DNA of 64,000 nucleotides from MTP4 sp052056915 (GTDB taxonomy: Archaea > Halobacteriota > Methanosarcinia > Methanosarcinales > Methanosarcinaceae). The stretch spans positions 1,364,001-1,428,000 of the forward strand of contig NZ_CP195119.1 of NCBI RefSeq assembly GCF_052056915.1, read 5' to 3'. The position numbers were made by a program, and so were the translations under genes. The notes beneath the pieces were generated by a model. The model made no database searches. It saw only the letters and a list, made by a program, of their open reading frames with translations, and had not been told where the DNA came from. Positions 17,446 to 26,817 of the stretch are shown one piece after another. Numbering within the stretch: the stretch's first letter is position 1; each line of letters opens with the position of its first letter.

Positions 17446-19149
17446 ATGACGAGCTTCAGGGAATTTGCAGAGACCTGCCAGGCCATCGAGAAAATATCGA
17501 GTACCATAGAAACCACGAATAAGGTTGCGGAATTTCTACGGAAAGTGGAAGTTGAAGAACTGCCCCTGGCAACCCACTTTATCATGAGTGAAGTGTTCCC
17601 TGCCTGGACAGGAAAACAGCTGGGGATAGGGACCAGCCTCCTTTATGCGTCTCTTTCGAAAGCGTCGGGGATGTCGGTAAAGAGTATTGAAGCCCTGATC
17701 CGGACCACAGGGGACATAGGGGAGACCGCCCTCCTGATCCTGAAGGAAAAGAAGAAAAACCAGGTCACTTTTACTTCTTTCCTGGAAGAGGAGTCCGAAT
17801 TTTCCATCTCCGAAGTTTACCAGCGTTTCATTACCGCTTCCGAAGCCACGGGAAAAGGCTCCCAGAACTTGAAAATCAAAAATCTCCAGTTCCTTTTCAA
17901 CTCTTCCAACCCCAGGGAAGCAAAGTTCATAGCCCGCCTCGCCCTTGAAGAGCTGCGCATCGGAGTTGGGGAAGGCGTCGTCAGGGATGCTATTGCAAAG
18001 GCTTTCAACGTGCCGGCAGATGTTGTGGAACAAGCTTTTATGGTCACGAACGACCTCGGGGATGTGGCTGCCGCAGCCAAGGCCGAGGGGGTTGAGGGCC
18101 TGAAAAAGCTTGGGATCGAAATAAACCGCCCCATCAAAATGATGCTCTCCCAGATCAGCCCGGACATCGATGCTGATATCAGGGACATGAAGGAAGCTGC
18201 AATCGAATGGAAGTTCGACGGGGCCAGGGTCCAGATCCACAAGGACAGAAATTCGGTAACCATTTTCTCAAGGAAACTCGAAAACGTAACAAACTCCCTC
18301 CCCGACCTTGTGGACATCGTCCGGAAGCATGTGAAAGCTGAATCCGCAATCCTGGACGGGGAAGCCGTAGCTGTGGCAGAAGACGGCAAACCGAGGGCTT
18401 TCCAGGAGATCCTGAAGCGTTTCCGGCGCAAGTATGACGTGGCTGAGAAAGCCGCCTCTATTCCGATTCAGCTCAATCTCTTTGACATCATGTACCTGAA
18501 CGGGGAGACCCTTATCTATCTCCCCCTCCGCGAGCGGCGAAAAGCCCTCAAGTCCTGCGTGGAAAGTTCGGTTGAAGATTCCAGGTCCATTTCCGTAGAC
18601 GAGCAGGTCATCACAGGCGATCTCGAACTCGTGGAAAAGATCTATCAGGAAGCCCTGGATGCCGGGCACGAAGGCATCATGGTCAAAAATCCGGATTCCA
18701 TTTATTCCCCTGGAAAACGCGGTAAGAACTGGCTCAAGAAAAAGCCTCTCATGGAAACCCTTGACCTGGTGGTCATCGGTGCAGAATGGGGTTTCGGGAG
18801 ACGTGCCAACCTTATAGGCTCGTACACAGTCGGCTGCTATGACTCTGATACGACCCGTTTCCTGCAGATCGGCAAGGTAGGCACCGGCCTGAGTGACGAA
18901 CAGCTAAAAGAGCTCACAGAAATGCTCTCCGGGCTCATGGGCGGGGAAGCCGGAGGAGTTTTTGCCGTCCGGCCAAAAGTCGTGGTCGAAATCGCTTTCG
19001 AAGAAATCCAGAAGAGCCCCAACTACGACTCGGGTTTTGCCCTGCGTTTCCCCCGCTTCATCCGCATCCGGAACGATAAAGCCCCTGATGAAGCCGACAG
19101 CATCCAGCGGATCGAAAGGGTCTATTCCCAGCAGCGGAAAAAGCTTTGA
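17446..19149 (+). CDS. lig: ATP-dependent DNA ligase
   Basis: Seals nicks in DNA during replication and repair. 567 residues, the usual size for archaeal DNA ligase I. An N-terminal DNA-binding domain (residues about 1-215) precedes the nucleotidyltransferase core with motif I EWKFDGARVQIHK, where Lys 256 takes AMP. Further motifs: SRKLENVTNSLPD, AILDGEAVAV, FDIMYLNG, HEGIMVKNP and GKRGKNWLKKKP. The OB domain ends FPRFIRIRNDKAPDEADS. The gene follows hom after 95 bp and may have its own promoter. Confidence 0.97.
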   Translation: MTSFREFAETCQAIEKISSTIETTNKVAEFLRKVEVEELPLATHFIMSEVFPAWTGKQLGIGTSLLYASLSKASGMSVKSIEALIRTTGDIGETALLILKEKKKNQVTFTSFLEEESEFSISEVYQRFITASEATGKGSQNLKIKNLQFLFNSSNPREAKFIARLALEELRIGVGEGVVRDAIAKAFNVPADVVEQAFMVTNDLGDVAAAAKAEGVEGLKKLGIEINRPIKMMLSQISPDIDADIRDMKEAAIEWKFDGARVQIHKDRNSVTIFSRKLENVTNSLPDLVDIVRKHVKAESAILDGEAVAVAEDGKPRAFQEILKRFRRKYDVAEKAASIPIQLNLFDIMYLNGETLIYLPLRERRKALKSCVESSVEDSRSISVDEQVITGDLELVEKIYQEALDAGHEGIMVKNPDSIYSPGKRGKNWLKKKPLMETLDLVVIGAEWGFGRRANLIGSYTVGCYDSDTTRFLQIGKVGTGLSDEQLKELTEMLSGLMGGEAGGVFAVRPKVVVEIAFEEIQKSPNYDSGFALRFPRFIRIRNDKAPDEADSIQRIERVYSQQRKKL

Positions 19150-19231
19150 ACCTTGACCGGCGACTCTTATTAATTTTTATTAGGAGTTCCGAACTGTGTT
19201 TAATTTCGGAGTTTTGAATCCTGAAATCTAA

Positions 19232-19310
19232 AATATACTCGAACAGGTCACCCCTCAAATATACTCGAACAGGTCACCCCTCAAATATACTTGAACAGGT
19301 CATCCCGCTT
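19232..19310 (-). repeat. Three 26-bp tandem copies of the engB 3' end
   Basis: The bases covering the last seven codons and stop of engB (GACCTGTTCAAGTATATTTGA on the minus strand, shared core GAACAGGTCA on the plus strand at 19241, 19267 and 19293) recur twice more downstream. The 26-bp period is not a codon multiple, so only the first copy is translated. This is a local tandem duplication at a gene end. Confidence 0.9.
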
Positions 19311-19910
19311 CATTTCGTGCAACCTGTCTTTCAGGAGGCTCTTGAGGGGTTTTAACTCCCCTTTCTTGACGCTGATCGGGGCGATCAGGTGTTTCCAGTT
19401 TTCCCATGGGGGCTCAAGCCCAAGGCGGGCTGCGATTTCATCCAGGAGAGGGTCATACTCGTTTTCTTTGACTTTGTCCATCTTGTTTGCAGCTATCAGG
19501 GTATCGATCCCGACTTCCCTCAGGAAATCGAACATCTCAATGTCAATGGGAATCTGGTCCCTGGCATCCCAGCGGTCGACGACATCCGGGAAGAAGGGGC
19601 CGTCTATCACCAGGACTCCAAGCTTGATCCTTTCGGCATTGTTTTCGATGTAGTGTACAATCTTGTCTTTCACGATATCCTGTTTCCGGTCCTTGACCCC
19701 GCTCATAAAACCGAAGCCCGGCATGTCGGTGACGAGCAGGTCCGAGAGCTGGACGTGGAAGGGGCGCAGGGTAACCCCGGGGCGTTTTCCGACCCTTACT
19801 TTTGCTCCGAAAAGTTCCTTTATGAGAGAGGATTTGCCCACATTGGAGCGCCCGACGAAGAGGATTTCAAGGTTTGTACCGTTTTGTTCCACGGTTTTGC
19901 TTGCTTTCAT
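19281..19910 (-). CDS. engB: EngB/YihA-type GTPase
   Basis: A 209-residue GTP-binding protein. G1 is GRSNVGKSSLIKELFG (residues about 20-35), then RPGVT (G2), DMPGFGFM (G3) and ANKMDKV (G4). Size and order match the EngB/YsxC family, needed for large ribosomal subunit assembly in bacteria; an archaeal version is known, with a less-tested role. It starts 7 bp after the stop of the DHH gene, so the two form an operon. Its 3' end is triplicated outside the reading frame. Confidence 0.9.
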   Translation of the reverse strand: MKASKTVEQNGTNLEILFVGRSNVGKSSLIKELFGAKVRVGKRPGVTLRPFHVQLSDLLVTDMPGFGFMSGVKDRKQDIVKDKIVHYIENNAERIKLGVLVIDGPFFPDVVDRWDARDQIPIDIEMFDFLREVGIDTLIAANKMDKVKENEYDPLLDEIAARLGLEPPWENWKHLIAPISVKKGELKPLKSLLKDRLHEMKRDDLFKYI

Positions 19911-19917
19911 TTTTTCT

Positions 19918-20916
19918 TTACCTCATTTCTGCTTCTCCAAGCCCGGCATCGAAGGCGTGGAGAAAAGCCTCAAAAGATTCTTCGGGGATGCGTGCCCCCC
20001 CCGCGTGAGGATGCCCTCCGCCGCTTCCCCCGAACCGGGGAGCAATGCTGCGCAGGAGCCGGTTCACATCTGCCTGTCCCCTGGAACGGATGCTCAGGTC
20101 GTATATCCCTTTTTTCGGACGGTTTTCGGCTGCAATGCCAACTTCCTTCCGTCCGTATGAGGCTGCGTAGATAGCTGCTTTTGAAATGGAGTTATTCGTA
20201 TTTACAATATACGCGCTGTTTTTCAGGACTTTCACGTTTTGTTTGACAAAGACCCGGATCTTTTCTTCGTTCAGGGCCGCATCCCGGGCAAGGTCCAGTA
20301 GGTCCGGAATCCTTGAAGGAATCCTATCCCTTGAGAGAGGATTCAGGAGAGTCCTTTTGAATTCGTAGTCCTTGCCTTTCTGGAGCACCGCCTGGATCAA
20401 GGTCCCTGCCTGGAAGTAGAGGCTTCGTTTGTCCCAGTCCCTGACCCAGTGCTTCACGTGGGGCGTGTTGTCGCAAAAGTCTCCTATAGCCCCGTAAATG
20501 GCAACCCTCCTCATGTCCCGGCTCAGAAGGTCTTCAAAGGCACGGAAGGTTAGTTCAGAACTGCAGGGTCCTGTGCAGTCATTGTAAAACCATTCTTCCC
20601 CCCCTTTTTCATCTTCCATACAGCTTTCCGGGAGAGGGTGGTGGTCAATGTAGTAGAGGTTACACTTTTTAGCAAGGTCCTGGAGCCTGGAGTAAAGTTC
20701 GAAGCAGTGCCTTTCATTAATTGCGATGTCACAGATGATGAGGTTTTTAACGTCTCTGATCTCGTTCAGCTTATCCAGAAGGCTAACCGGATTTGTGAAG
20801 TATACGGATGCATCCGGGTAGGCACTCTTTGCAATGGCACCCGAGCATATCCCGTCCGAATCTCCATGGGTCAGGATCAGGGTTTTTGCTGTTAGCAGGT
20901 CGTGGGGTTCTTTCAT
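19918..20916 (-). CDS. DHH/DHHA1 family phosphoesterase
   Basis: A 332-residue member of the DHH superfamily. N-terminal metal motifs: LTHGDSDGICSGAIAKS, ICDIAINE and YYIDHHPLP (the DHH triad). The C-terminal DHHA1 substrate-binding domain has GGSGGGHPHAGGARIP. Relatives are RecJ-like nucleases, oligoribonucleases (NrnA) and cyclic-dinucleotide phosphodiesterases; the short length and GGGHPHAGG fit the archaeal RecJ/NrnA-like group. Substrate cannot be decided here. First gene of a two-gene operon with engB. Confidence 0.88.
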   Translation of the reverse strand: MKEPHDLLTAKTLILTHGDSDGICSGAIAKSAYPDASVYFTNPVSLLDKLNEIRDVKNLIICDIAINERHCFELYSRLQDLAKKCNLYYIDHHPLPESCMEDEKGGEEWFYNDCTGPCSSELTFRAFEDLLSRDMRRVAIYGAIGDFCDNTPHVKHWVRDWDKRSLYFQAGTLIQAVLQKGKDYEFKRTLLNPLSRDRIPSRIPDLLDLARDAALNEEKIRVFVKQNVKVLKNSAYIVNTNNSISKAAIYAASYGRKEVGIAAENRPKKGIYDLSIRSRGQADVNRLLRSIAPRFGGSGGGHPHAGGARIPEESFEAFLHAFDAGLGEAEMR

Positions 20917-21197
20917 TCTGGGCTTCCTTTTTTCTTTTACTGGATAGTAAAGAAGTTCTTTTTCATATTTTTAAACTTTCACTTATTTTCAGACAGCAGG
21001 TTTATTCGCCGGGGAAAGCTTGAAAAATCAGCTTCTTTCGGGAAATGGGGAAGCTGCTTGAAAAAGGTATGAGCAAATTAAATGGGTAAAAGAACTGTGC
21101 GGATATAAGTGTTGAAAAATTAGTAGGAGAAAAGTTGATGCTCCCCGGAAATCCGGGAGATTATAGTCCCGGAAGTAAATATTTACACTTATATTAT

Positions 21198-21282
21198 AAC
21201 CACAGAAGACACGGAAAGCACGGAATGATTGTGTCTCTATTTCCTTTCCTTTATTCCGTGTTTTCCGTGCTTTCAGTGGTTT
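21198..21282. repeat. Imperfect inverted repeat, dispersed-repeat-like
   Basis: Arms 21198-21226 (core AACCACAGAAGACACGG) and 21253-21282 (complement of AAACCACTGAAAGCACGG) pair over about 29 bp with a 26-bp loop. Sequences beginning ACCACAGAAGACACGGA are, from memory, widely dispersed in Methanosarcina and some bacterial genomes, so this is probably a mobile REP-like element and not gene-specific. Confidence 0.65.
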
Positions 21283-21414
21283 AACTTCCATCTGAGATCA
21301 GTGAAAAAATTTGGGCCATTGACTATAGTTCAAAAAGAATTTTTGAAGAGTTTATAAAAAGAGGTTCTTAAAAAAGAATCTCAAAAAAAGAATCTCAAAA
21401 AAAGAATCTCAAAA

Positions 21415-21434
21415 AGAGTGTTTTAAAACACTCT
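21415..21434 (-). terminator. Palindromic terminator of the surface protein gene
   Basis: AGAGTGTTTTAAAACACTCT is a perfect 20-bp palindrome 29 bp past the stop of the minus-strand gene. On the minus strand it is followed by TTTTTGAGATTCTTTTTTTG, giving the T-runs expected of an archaeal terminator. Confidence 0.6.
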
Positions 21435-21462
21435 CCTGAGTAATTTTCAGACCAGCCCTTTT

Positions 21463-23082
21463 TCAGACAATCCCTTTTTTCCTGAGCCCTGCAATTCCAA
21501 GAAGCCCGAGGCCTGCGAGAAGGGCTCCGAAACCCGGGGTGTCCCCGTAATCCTCTTCGGTCCCGCCGGTTTTCACATGGGTATCATCGCGCTCTTCGTT
21601 CTTTTCCTGGTTGGATTCAGTTGTCCCTGTGGGCTTCTGCTGTTCGCTGCTTGCTTCCAGGGTCAGGGTCCCGACATTCACGACAGGCGGGGTATCGGAA
21701 TAGACTTCTCCCTTGTAGCTTTCGAGGTCGATGAAAGTTGCTTTGCAGGGAGGCAGCTGAATTTCTCCTTCGTTGTGCATCTGCAGGATGTATTTGATTT
21801 TCTTTGCCCCGCCGCCGCTCTGGAGGACTCCTTTGTAGCTTGTTTCCCCGCTTATGAATTTAGCTTCGGGGGGAACGGTATCTGTTACCGTCACGCTTGA
21901 GTCAACGTTGCCTGAGTTCTTTACTGTGACCGTTACCGTCAGTTCGTCTCCTTCCTTAAGCTGCTTTGTGCTGAGTGATTTGGTAAGGATTATGTTCGGA
22001 CCGTAGATTTTGGTCTTGTCGGAATTGTCGGATTCGACTTTTTTGCTCGCCCCGTTGGGCAGGGTGAAAGTAGCAACTGCTTTTGGGAAGGTGAAAGTTC
22101 CAGGTTTCTCCGGGATAAGCGTATACTTGAAGACATCTGCAGCAACCTCTCCTGCTTCCAGGGAAAGGGTTGTGCCAAGCTCAATATCTTCTTCAAGCCG
22201 CATGCCCGAGACCAGCGTATCCGTAAGTTCGATATCCTTAATAGCGCAGAGGCCGCCATTCCGGACTGACATTGAAACATATACGGGTTCTCCCATGTGG
22301 CGCTCTTTTGTTGCACTCTTCGAAACTATGAGGTCCCATTTCCGCTTGATTTTTATGGTTTTTGACCCCTCGTCTTCGTACTCCTCACCCTTGAAATCCT
22401 CGAACTCGGTCTTTACGATAATTTTGTAATTGGTATCTTCCCAGGGTGCCGGTGTCTTCAATGTGAGGGTAATCGGCTCCAATGCTTCGCCTTTCAGGAC
22501 CTTTGTGTAAGTGTACTTTGTTTTTCCACTTATTACCTCAAGCCCTGCAGTGTCAATTGTCAGCACAACGTTTTCGGCTTTTGCGTCTCCGTCGTTCTTA
22601 ACGTTTATCGTCACATCTATCCTGCTGTCAGAAGCAGATTTCGGGTCGTAGCTGTCCTGGTCCGTGTCAACGTCGATATCGAAACCGGGTTTTCCCCTGA
22701 GGAGAATATCCAGCTGGGCATAAGGGTTCCAGTTGTCAGTTTTGAACTCTACCCCGTTCTTTTTAATGATTTCATAATTAGGGTCCACTTTCTGGGCATA
22801 GACCTTTATTTCATCGTCATATTCGAGTTCCAGCCCCGCAGCAAGAGGGCCACTTTTCAGTTCTTCCCCATCTTTTGAAATAGTGACAAACACCGTTCCT
22901 TCGTCATGAAAGTCTTCTGCTTTAACTACATAGCCTCCGACTGTGACGGAATCTCCCCAGTAAAGTTTTTTATCGTTAAGCTTCTCCACCCACTCCACAT
23001 CATCTGCAGCAAGAGCAGCAGTAGAAAGGCAGGAGAGGATAAAAACGACGAGTAATGCCAAAAGTAAGTTTTTTTTAACCAT
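21463..23082 (-). CDS. Secreted surface protein with DUF11-like repeats and PGF-CTERM anchor
   Basis: A 539-residue exported protein. Signal peptide: LLLALLVVFILSCLSTAALA. The middle has beta-sandwich repeats: about residues 135-225 (CARDB-like VTINVKNDGDAKAENVVLTIDT), 230-350 (SATKERHMGEPVYVSMSVRNGG) and 360-460 (SLSTKQLKEGDELTVTVTVKNSGNVDSSVTVTDTVP), the DUF11/TIGR01451 pattern. A Thr/Glu-rich spacer leads to the C-terminal tripartite signal PGFGALLAGLGLLGIAGLRKK. This is the PGF-CTERM type that archaeosortase A cuts and replaces by a lipid anchor. Role: cell-envelope or adhesion protein; ligand unknown. A long AT-rich leader precedes it. Confidence 0.88.
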   Translation of the reverse strand: MVKKNLLLALLVVFILSCLSTAALAADDVEWVEKLNDKKLYWGDSVTVGGYVVKAEDFHDEGTVFVTISKDGEELKSGPLAAGLELEYDDEIKVYAQKVDPNYEIIKKNGVEFKTDNWNPYAQLDILLRGKPGFDIDVDTDQDSYDPKSASDSRIDVTINVKNDGDAKAENVVLTIDTAGLEVISGKTKYTYTKVLKGEALEPITLTLKTPAPWEDTNYKIIVKTEFEDFKGEEYEDEGSKTIKIKRKWDLIVSKSATKERHMGEPVYVSMSVRNGGLCAIKDIELTDTLVSGMRLEEDIELGTTLSLEAGEVAADVFKYTLIPEKPGTFTFPKAVATFTLPNGASKKVESDNSDKTKIYGPNIILTKSLSTKQLKEGDELTVTVTVKNSGNVDSSVTVTDTVPPEAKFISGETSYKGVLQSGGGAKKIKYILQMHNEGEIQLPPCKATFIDLESYKGEVYSDTPPVVNVGTLTLEASSEQQKPTGTTESNQEKNEERDDTHVKTGGTEEDYGDTPGFGALLAGLGLLGIAGLRKKGIV

Positions 23083-23773
23083 AGTTATCCCTCCCTTAAT
23101 TTACATTGATGATACAGTACCCTCATGCTCCGGAAACATTTACACATTCTTACGTATTACGCATTCTAGCGTATTCTTTCATTCATTCTTTTAAGTGATA
23201 ATCGTTATAGATTGGTACACTGATTATAAATGCTTTTCAAATTTTTCCGTTAGATTATTTCATTTTGCAACTTTCTTCTCTTTTCATTGCACTATTTTTG
23301 CCTTTATGCCTGTAATTTGACAGATGTCTTTGTAAATATCTTTTTTTAACATATTTTAAGTTTTGTGGATATTTATAATAAATTTTTTGAATTTGTTGTT
23401 TGGTGAAGGTTTATGAACCTTTCCCTTTTACCTCCCGAGCCCTGCTGTGCGAAATTAAAGAAAAGTATAAATAGGGGTCAAACTCCCCGAAAACCGGAGT
23501 TTAAAAAATGTCCGGAGTTTAAGTTAACGAGATGGGATTGAATGAATATCATTGAACGGGGTGTAAGTGCCTGGGTGTAAGCGCCTGGGTGTAAGCGCCT
23601 GGATATAATTACATAAATATCAGTGCAAAGGGTGTAAGTGTGGAGAATGCAAGTATGCAGAATTTAAGTGTGCAGAATATTGATCAGGAAAGGGATATTT
23701 AAATATCCGGGGAAACTTAGTACGTGACGATCCTGAAATAGTAAGAATTTACATTCTTAAGAGGGGCTTTTCC
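23083..23773. other. 691-bp divergent intergenic region
   Basis: Contains the promoters of the surface protein (minus) and NIF3-like gene (plus). Seen here: a hairpin AAACTCC/GGAGTTT (23480-23502), a 12-14-bp tandem repeat around TGTAAGCGCCTGG (about 23568-23604, three copies), a GTGCAGAAT-type repeat (23652-23680) and a palindromic TATA region (23693-23708). No gene seen. Confidence 0.55.
23693..23708 (+). promoter_or_regulatory. Palindromic TATA-like element upstream of the NIF3-like gene
   Basis: GGATATTTAAATATCC is a perfect 16-bp palindrome 66 bp before the ATG. Its centre TTTAAATA fits an archaeal TATA box, so it probably is the promoter; the symmetry could also mark a repressor site. 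Inference from sequence only. Confidence 0.45.
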
Positions 23774-24523
23774 ATGGAACTTGCAAAAATAGTAGAAATT
23801 CTTGAAGAAATCGCACCTCCTGAACTTGCGGAGGACTTTGATGAAGGTAGGATAGGGCTAATCCTGGACCTGGAAAACGACGTTCAAAAAATTGCAGTTG
23901 CCCTGGACGCGAACGCTTACGTCCTTGAAAAAGCTGCTGAAATCAGGGCGGACCTGCTGATTACCCACCATACCCTGATCTTCAGGCCGGTAAATATAAT
24001 TCCAAAGCCTCTTGCAACCTCTCTCAGGCTTGCCCTTGAGAACGGCATATCCCTCTACAGCATGCATACCAATTACGACCGGGCTAAAGGAGGAGTAAAT
24101 GATGTGCTTGCGGCGCGTTTAGGGCTCCGGGATATCGAGGACGTGGAAATTGGACGGATCGGGAAAGTCGATCCCTGCTCCTCTGCGGAACTGGCTGCCC
24201 GTGTTTCGGAGTGCCTCAAGACCCCTGTAATGTACGCCGGGGAAAAAGAGGGGATAAAGCGCGTAATGGTTTTCGGGGGCAGTGGCTTTCGGAACGAATA
24301 CATCCAGATTGCCCGGGAAAGAGGTGCTGAAGCCTTTGTATCCTCCGAACTGAAGCACGATGTCCTCAGGTCGAACGGAGACCTCTGCCTGATTGATGCC
24401 ACCCACTACGCCACGGAAAACCCCGGAATGGAAGCCCTCTGCCCCAGGCTCAGGGAACTGCTCGGCCTTGAGGTGGAATTCATCGAGCAGCCTTCGGGGC
24501 TCAAAGCAATAACGTGGGGCTGA
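23774..24523 (+). CDS. NIF3-like dinuclear metal centre protein
   Basis: A 249-residue NIF3/YbgI/YqfO-family protein. Metal ligands are seen in LLITHHTLIFRP, YSMHTNYDRAKGGVNDVLAARLGL and, near the end, SSELKHDVL and DATHYATENPGMEAL. The family binds two metal ions; its reaction is unsettled, and annotations as 'GTP cyclohydrolase I type 2' are doubtful. The length fits the short form without the inserted PII-like domain. A 60-residue gene follows 35 bp downstream and may be co-transcribed. Confidence 0.9.
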   Translation: MELAKIVEILEEIAPPELAEDFDEGRIGLILDLENDVQKIAVALDANAYVLEKAAEIRADLLITHHTLIFRPVNIIPKPLATSLRLALENGISLYSMHTNYDRAKGGVNDVLAARLGLRDIEDVEIGRIGKVDPCSSAELAARVSECLKTPVMYAGEKEGIKRVMVFGGSGFRNEYIQIARERGAEAFVSSELKHDVLRSNGDLCLIDATHYATENPGMEALCPRLRELLGLEVEFIEQPSGLKAITWG

Positions 24524-24558
24524 ATTACGTTTTATCCCTAATTTAGAGGTGCAGGATC

Positions 24559-24741
24559 ATGTATGTGGGAAAAGATATCATGGAAAAGGAAAGGGAAATG
24601 AAAAGGGAAAACGAAAAACAGGAAGAAATGCCAGATGATGAAGCCCTGGAAGCTCTGCTTCGTGAACAGTGTGAAAAGCAGGTACGTTCCGATTACAGGC
24701 GAAGCCTTGGAAATGAAGCTTGCAGGCGATATAAGGAGTAA
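24559..24741 (+). CDS. Small highly charged hypothetical protein
   Basis: A 60-residue protein rich in Glu, Lys and Arg, predicted helical (EKEREMKRENEKQEEMPDDEALEALLREQCEKQ), with two Cys near the C-terminus (REQCEKQ, NEACRRYKE). GAGGTG at 24545-24550 gives a well-placed ribosome site for ATG 24559. It lies 35 bp after the NIF3-like gene, possibly in its transcript. Function unknown. Confidence 0.65.
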   Translation: MYVGKDIMEKEREMKRENEKQEEMPDDEALEALLREQCEKQVRSDYRRSLGNEACRRYKE

Positions 24742-24847
24742 GATGCGACGAGTGGACTTCTAAAAGTGTAAAGTATCCACTCTTTCAACTCTTATCTCCC
24801 TGGTACTCGAATTGCCGGTTTTTTCTTGTGGAATGACTGCCTGCTTC

Positions 24848-25045
24848 TCAGTCTTTTTCCATTCTTCGGTTTTCTATTGTCTTTGTAGCTGGAATGTCAA
24901 TTCCGAACATCTTTTTTACTGTTTCTGATTGCAGCATTGCGCCTGAAATTAAAATAACCCATCCGAAAGGAAACAGAGCCAATAAGAGGCAATATGCTGA
25001 AATCGCAAATATAATCGACTTTCCTGCAAACCCTCTTGTGCTCAC
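24848..25045 (-). CDS. Small membrane protein, AGKSI/LFPxGW family
   Basis: A 65-residue protein beginning MSTRGFAGKSIIFAISAYC, then LLLALFPFGWVILISGAML, a hydrophobic hairpin or two short helices, followed by a charged tail. GGGGGTGG on the minus strand (25052-25059) places the start at GTG 25045, not at the GTG inside that site (25054). It aligns with the 59-residue protein at 35308-35487: both share G-x-AGKSI, Y-x-LLL-x-LFP-x-GW. Two paralogues in one window argue for a real, unstudied family. Function unknown. Confidence 0.75.
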   Translation of the reverse strand: MSTRGFAGKSIIFAISAYCLLLALFPFGWVILISGAMLQSETVKKMFGIDIPATKTIENRRMEKD

Positions 25046-25204
25046 CTTAGCCACCCCCGTGTGCTTTTGAAAGGCTTTATGCTTTAGAAGGCTTTATGGA
25101 GTATATGTACAGGATGTTATATTAACACTTTCTTTAGCTTATATTATAAACAGCTCACAACTAACAGATTACACTCGATATGCAGATAAAACCATAGGCA
25201 GCTA

Positions 25205-26005
25205 TTAACAAGACTGCTTCTTCAAAAGCTGTTTTTCGAGATAGGCTTCAAGGTGCCTTATGACCTTTCGGATTTCTTCGGTTTTTGGAAGAGAAGACAT
25301 GATTATTTCCAGGTAGCGTGTTTCTTTGAGGAGGGAAAAGGTCTCGGAGAAATTGATGTCAAAGACCCAGCTCAGGCGAAGGAGTTTAACGTCGTTCCGG
25401 TTTCTGACATCCTTTATTTTTGCCATCCTGTTGTTCATTATGTCTTCTATTACGGCTTTCGAGTATTCCGGGGTATCGGGCAAATAAAGTTCAAGAGCCG
25501 GATTCGGACATTTATCATCTTCGTAGTCTTCGCATATTATCCGGAGGATGTCAAGTTTGTCGGCATCCCTGATCAGCCTTGAGTAAAAAAGCAGTTCCGG
25601 AAAGTTTGAGGTGGCTTCAGGGATCTCCATGAGGTTGTGGTATTCCACGGCTTTTAGAATAATGTCGCTCTCCTCCGGGACCAGGTGGGAAAGTATCCCG
25701 GCTTTTTTCAGGATTTTCACTCCCAGGACAGCATGGTTTTCGGACTCGGAATCTTTGAAGGTTTTGTATTTCAGGAACTGTTCAAAACGTCCCAGATCGT
25801 GGAAAAGAGCTACAGTTTCGGCAAGAAGGGATTCATTTTCCCCGAGTTTTTCAGCTTTTGCGAGCAAAAGGATATTTTCGCAGACTTTTTTTGTATGTTC
25901 GGCTTTGAGTTCTATGTTTTCCCGGACAAAAGGATCAGAGGAATAGAAATCTGTTATATAGTCTGAGAACCATTTTCGGAAAAAAGCCAGGTCTTCTTTT
26001 TGCAT
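25205..26005 (-). CDS. HD-domain phosphohydrolase
   Basis: A 266-residue metal-dependent phosphohydrolase. The HD pattern is complete: EHTKKVCENIL (first His), ETVALFHDLGRFEQF (HD), ENHAVLGVKIL, VEYHNLMEIP and RLIRDADKLDILRI (final Asp). Substrate unknown; relatives hydrolyse nucleotides or cyclic nucleotides. It stands alone on the minus strand, with an AT-rich 812-bp gap upstream. Confidence 0.88.
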   Translation of the reverse strand: MQKEDLAFFRKWFSDYITDFYSSDPFVRENIELKAEHTKKVCENILLLAKAEKLGENESLLAETVALFHDLGRFEQFLKYKTFKDSESENHAVLGVKILKKAGILSHLVPEESDIILKAVEYHNLMEIPEATSNFPELLFYSRLIRDADKLDILRIICEDYEDDKCPNPALELYLPDTPEYSKAVIEDIMNNRMAKIKDVRNRNDVKLLRLSWVFDINFSETFSLLKETRYLEIIMSSLPKTEEIRKVIRHLEAYLEKQLLKKQSC

Positions 26006-26817
26006 GCTTTTGGATAGGAAATTTCATTGTATATATTTTGTGCGGGTCTCCCCGAAAATTCATCTACCGGATAATTCCGGGGCTTTGTTTCCGAGAGGAC
26101 ATATTTTTCCCCCGGATTAAGGCTCACTGGATAGAAACATTCAAGATCGGAAGATGATGACAGTGAATTTTACTTGATAAGGGGATCTGCCCTTAAGATC
26201 TTCTTCTGCTCTCAAGTTTCTTTCTGCTCAAGTTTCTTTTTTACTCGAGCTTTTTTGCTATTTAAACACTTTTTAAAATTTGCGTACTTTGATATTGGTG
26301 CAACTGCAATAAAGGAAAAAAACTTGAATAATAAGTAAAGAATAGTTGAATACTGGATGAAGATTACCTGAATTAATAAATATAAATATCTGGATACCAG
26401 ATAAAGGTACTAGAATTATTAAGTAAAGAAAACTTGAATTAGCTGGAATGTACGTGCTATGTATATTTGGGTCGATAGAGATTTATTTTATTTGCCTGAT
26501 CTATATATATATCAACCATTTTCATGGTTCAAGATGTGATCTTTATGTGTTGTAGCTATCTTGTATATTAAGGATATTAGTTTGGATTACAGGTATTAAA
26601 GGATATTAGTTTAGATTACAGGTATTAAGGATATTAGTTTAGATTACAGGTATTAAGGATGTCAATGTATAATTAAAGTATTAAGGATGTTAGGTTATAT
26701 CACAGGTAAAGAATGCATATGCTGGATTGTATACGTGCCGGATTGTATAAGTGCTGAATCCTATGTGAAGTATAACTTATACAAAGGGAATTCATCTGGA
26801 AAAAGCCGGGGTATTTA
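26006..26817. other. 812-bp divergent intergenic region with 28-bp tandem repeats
   Basis: No gene is supported. Three units of 28-29 bp with core GGATATTAGTTTAGATTACA run from about 26569 to 26660, and a degenerate fourth follows. The run TATATATATCAACC at 26502-26517 is a TATA-like candidate, but it is 300 bp from the TPR gene start. The rest is AT-rich sequence. Confidence 0.55.

Larger units (their letters stand above)
20917..21462. other. Intergenic region with repeat element and terminator
   Basis: No gene is supported between the start of the DHH gene and the end of the surface protein gene. It holds an imperfect inverted repeat (21198-21282), a three-fold AAAGAATCTCAAA-type tandem repeat (21372-21417) and the terminator-like palindrome at 21415-21434. 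Confidence 0.6.
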
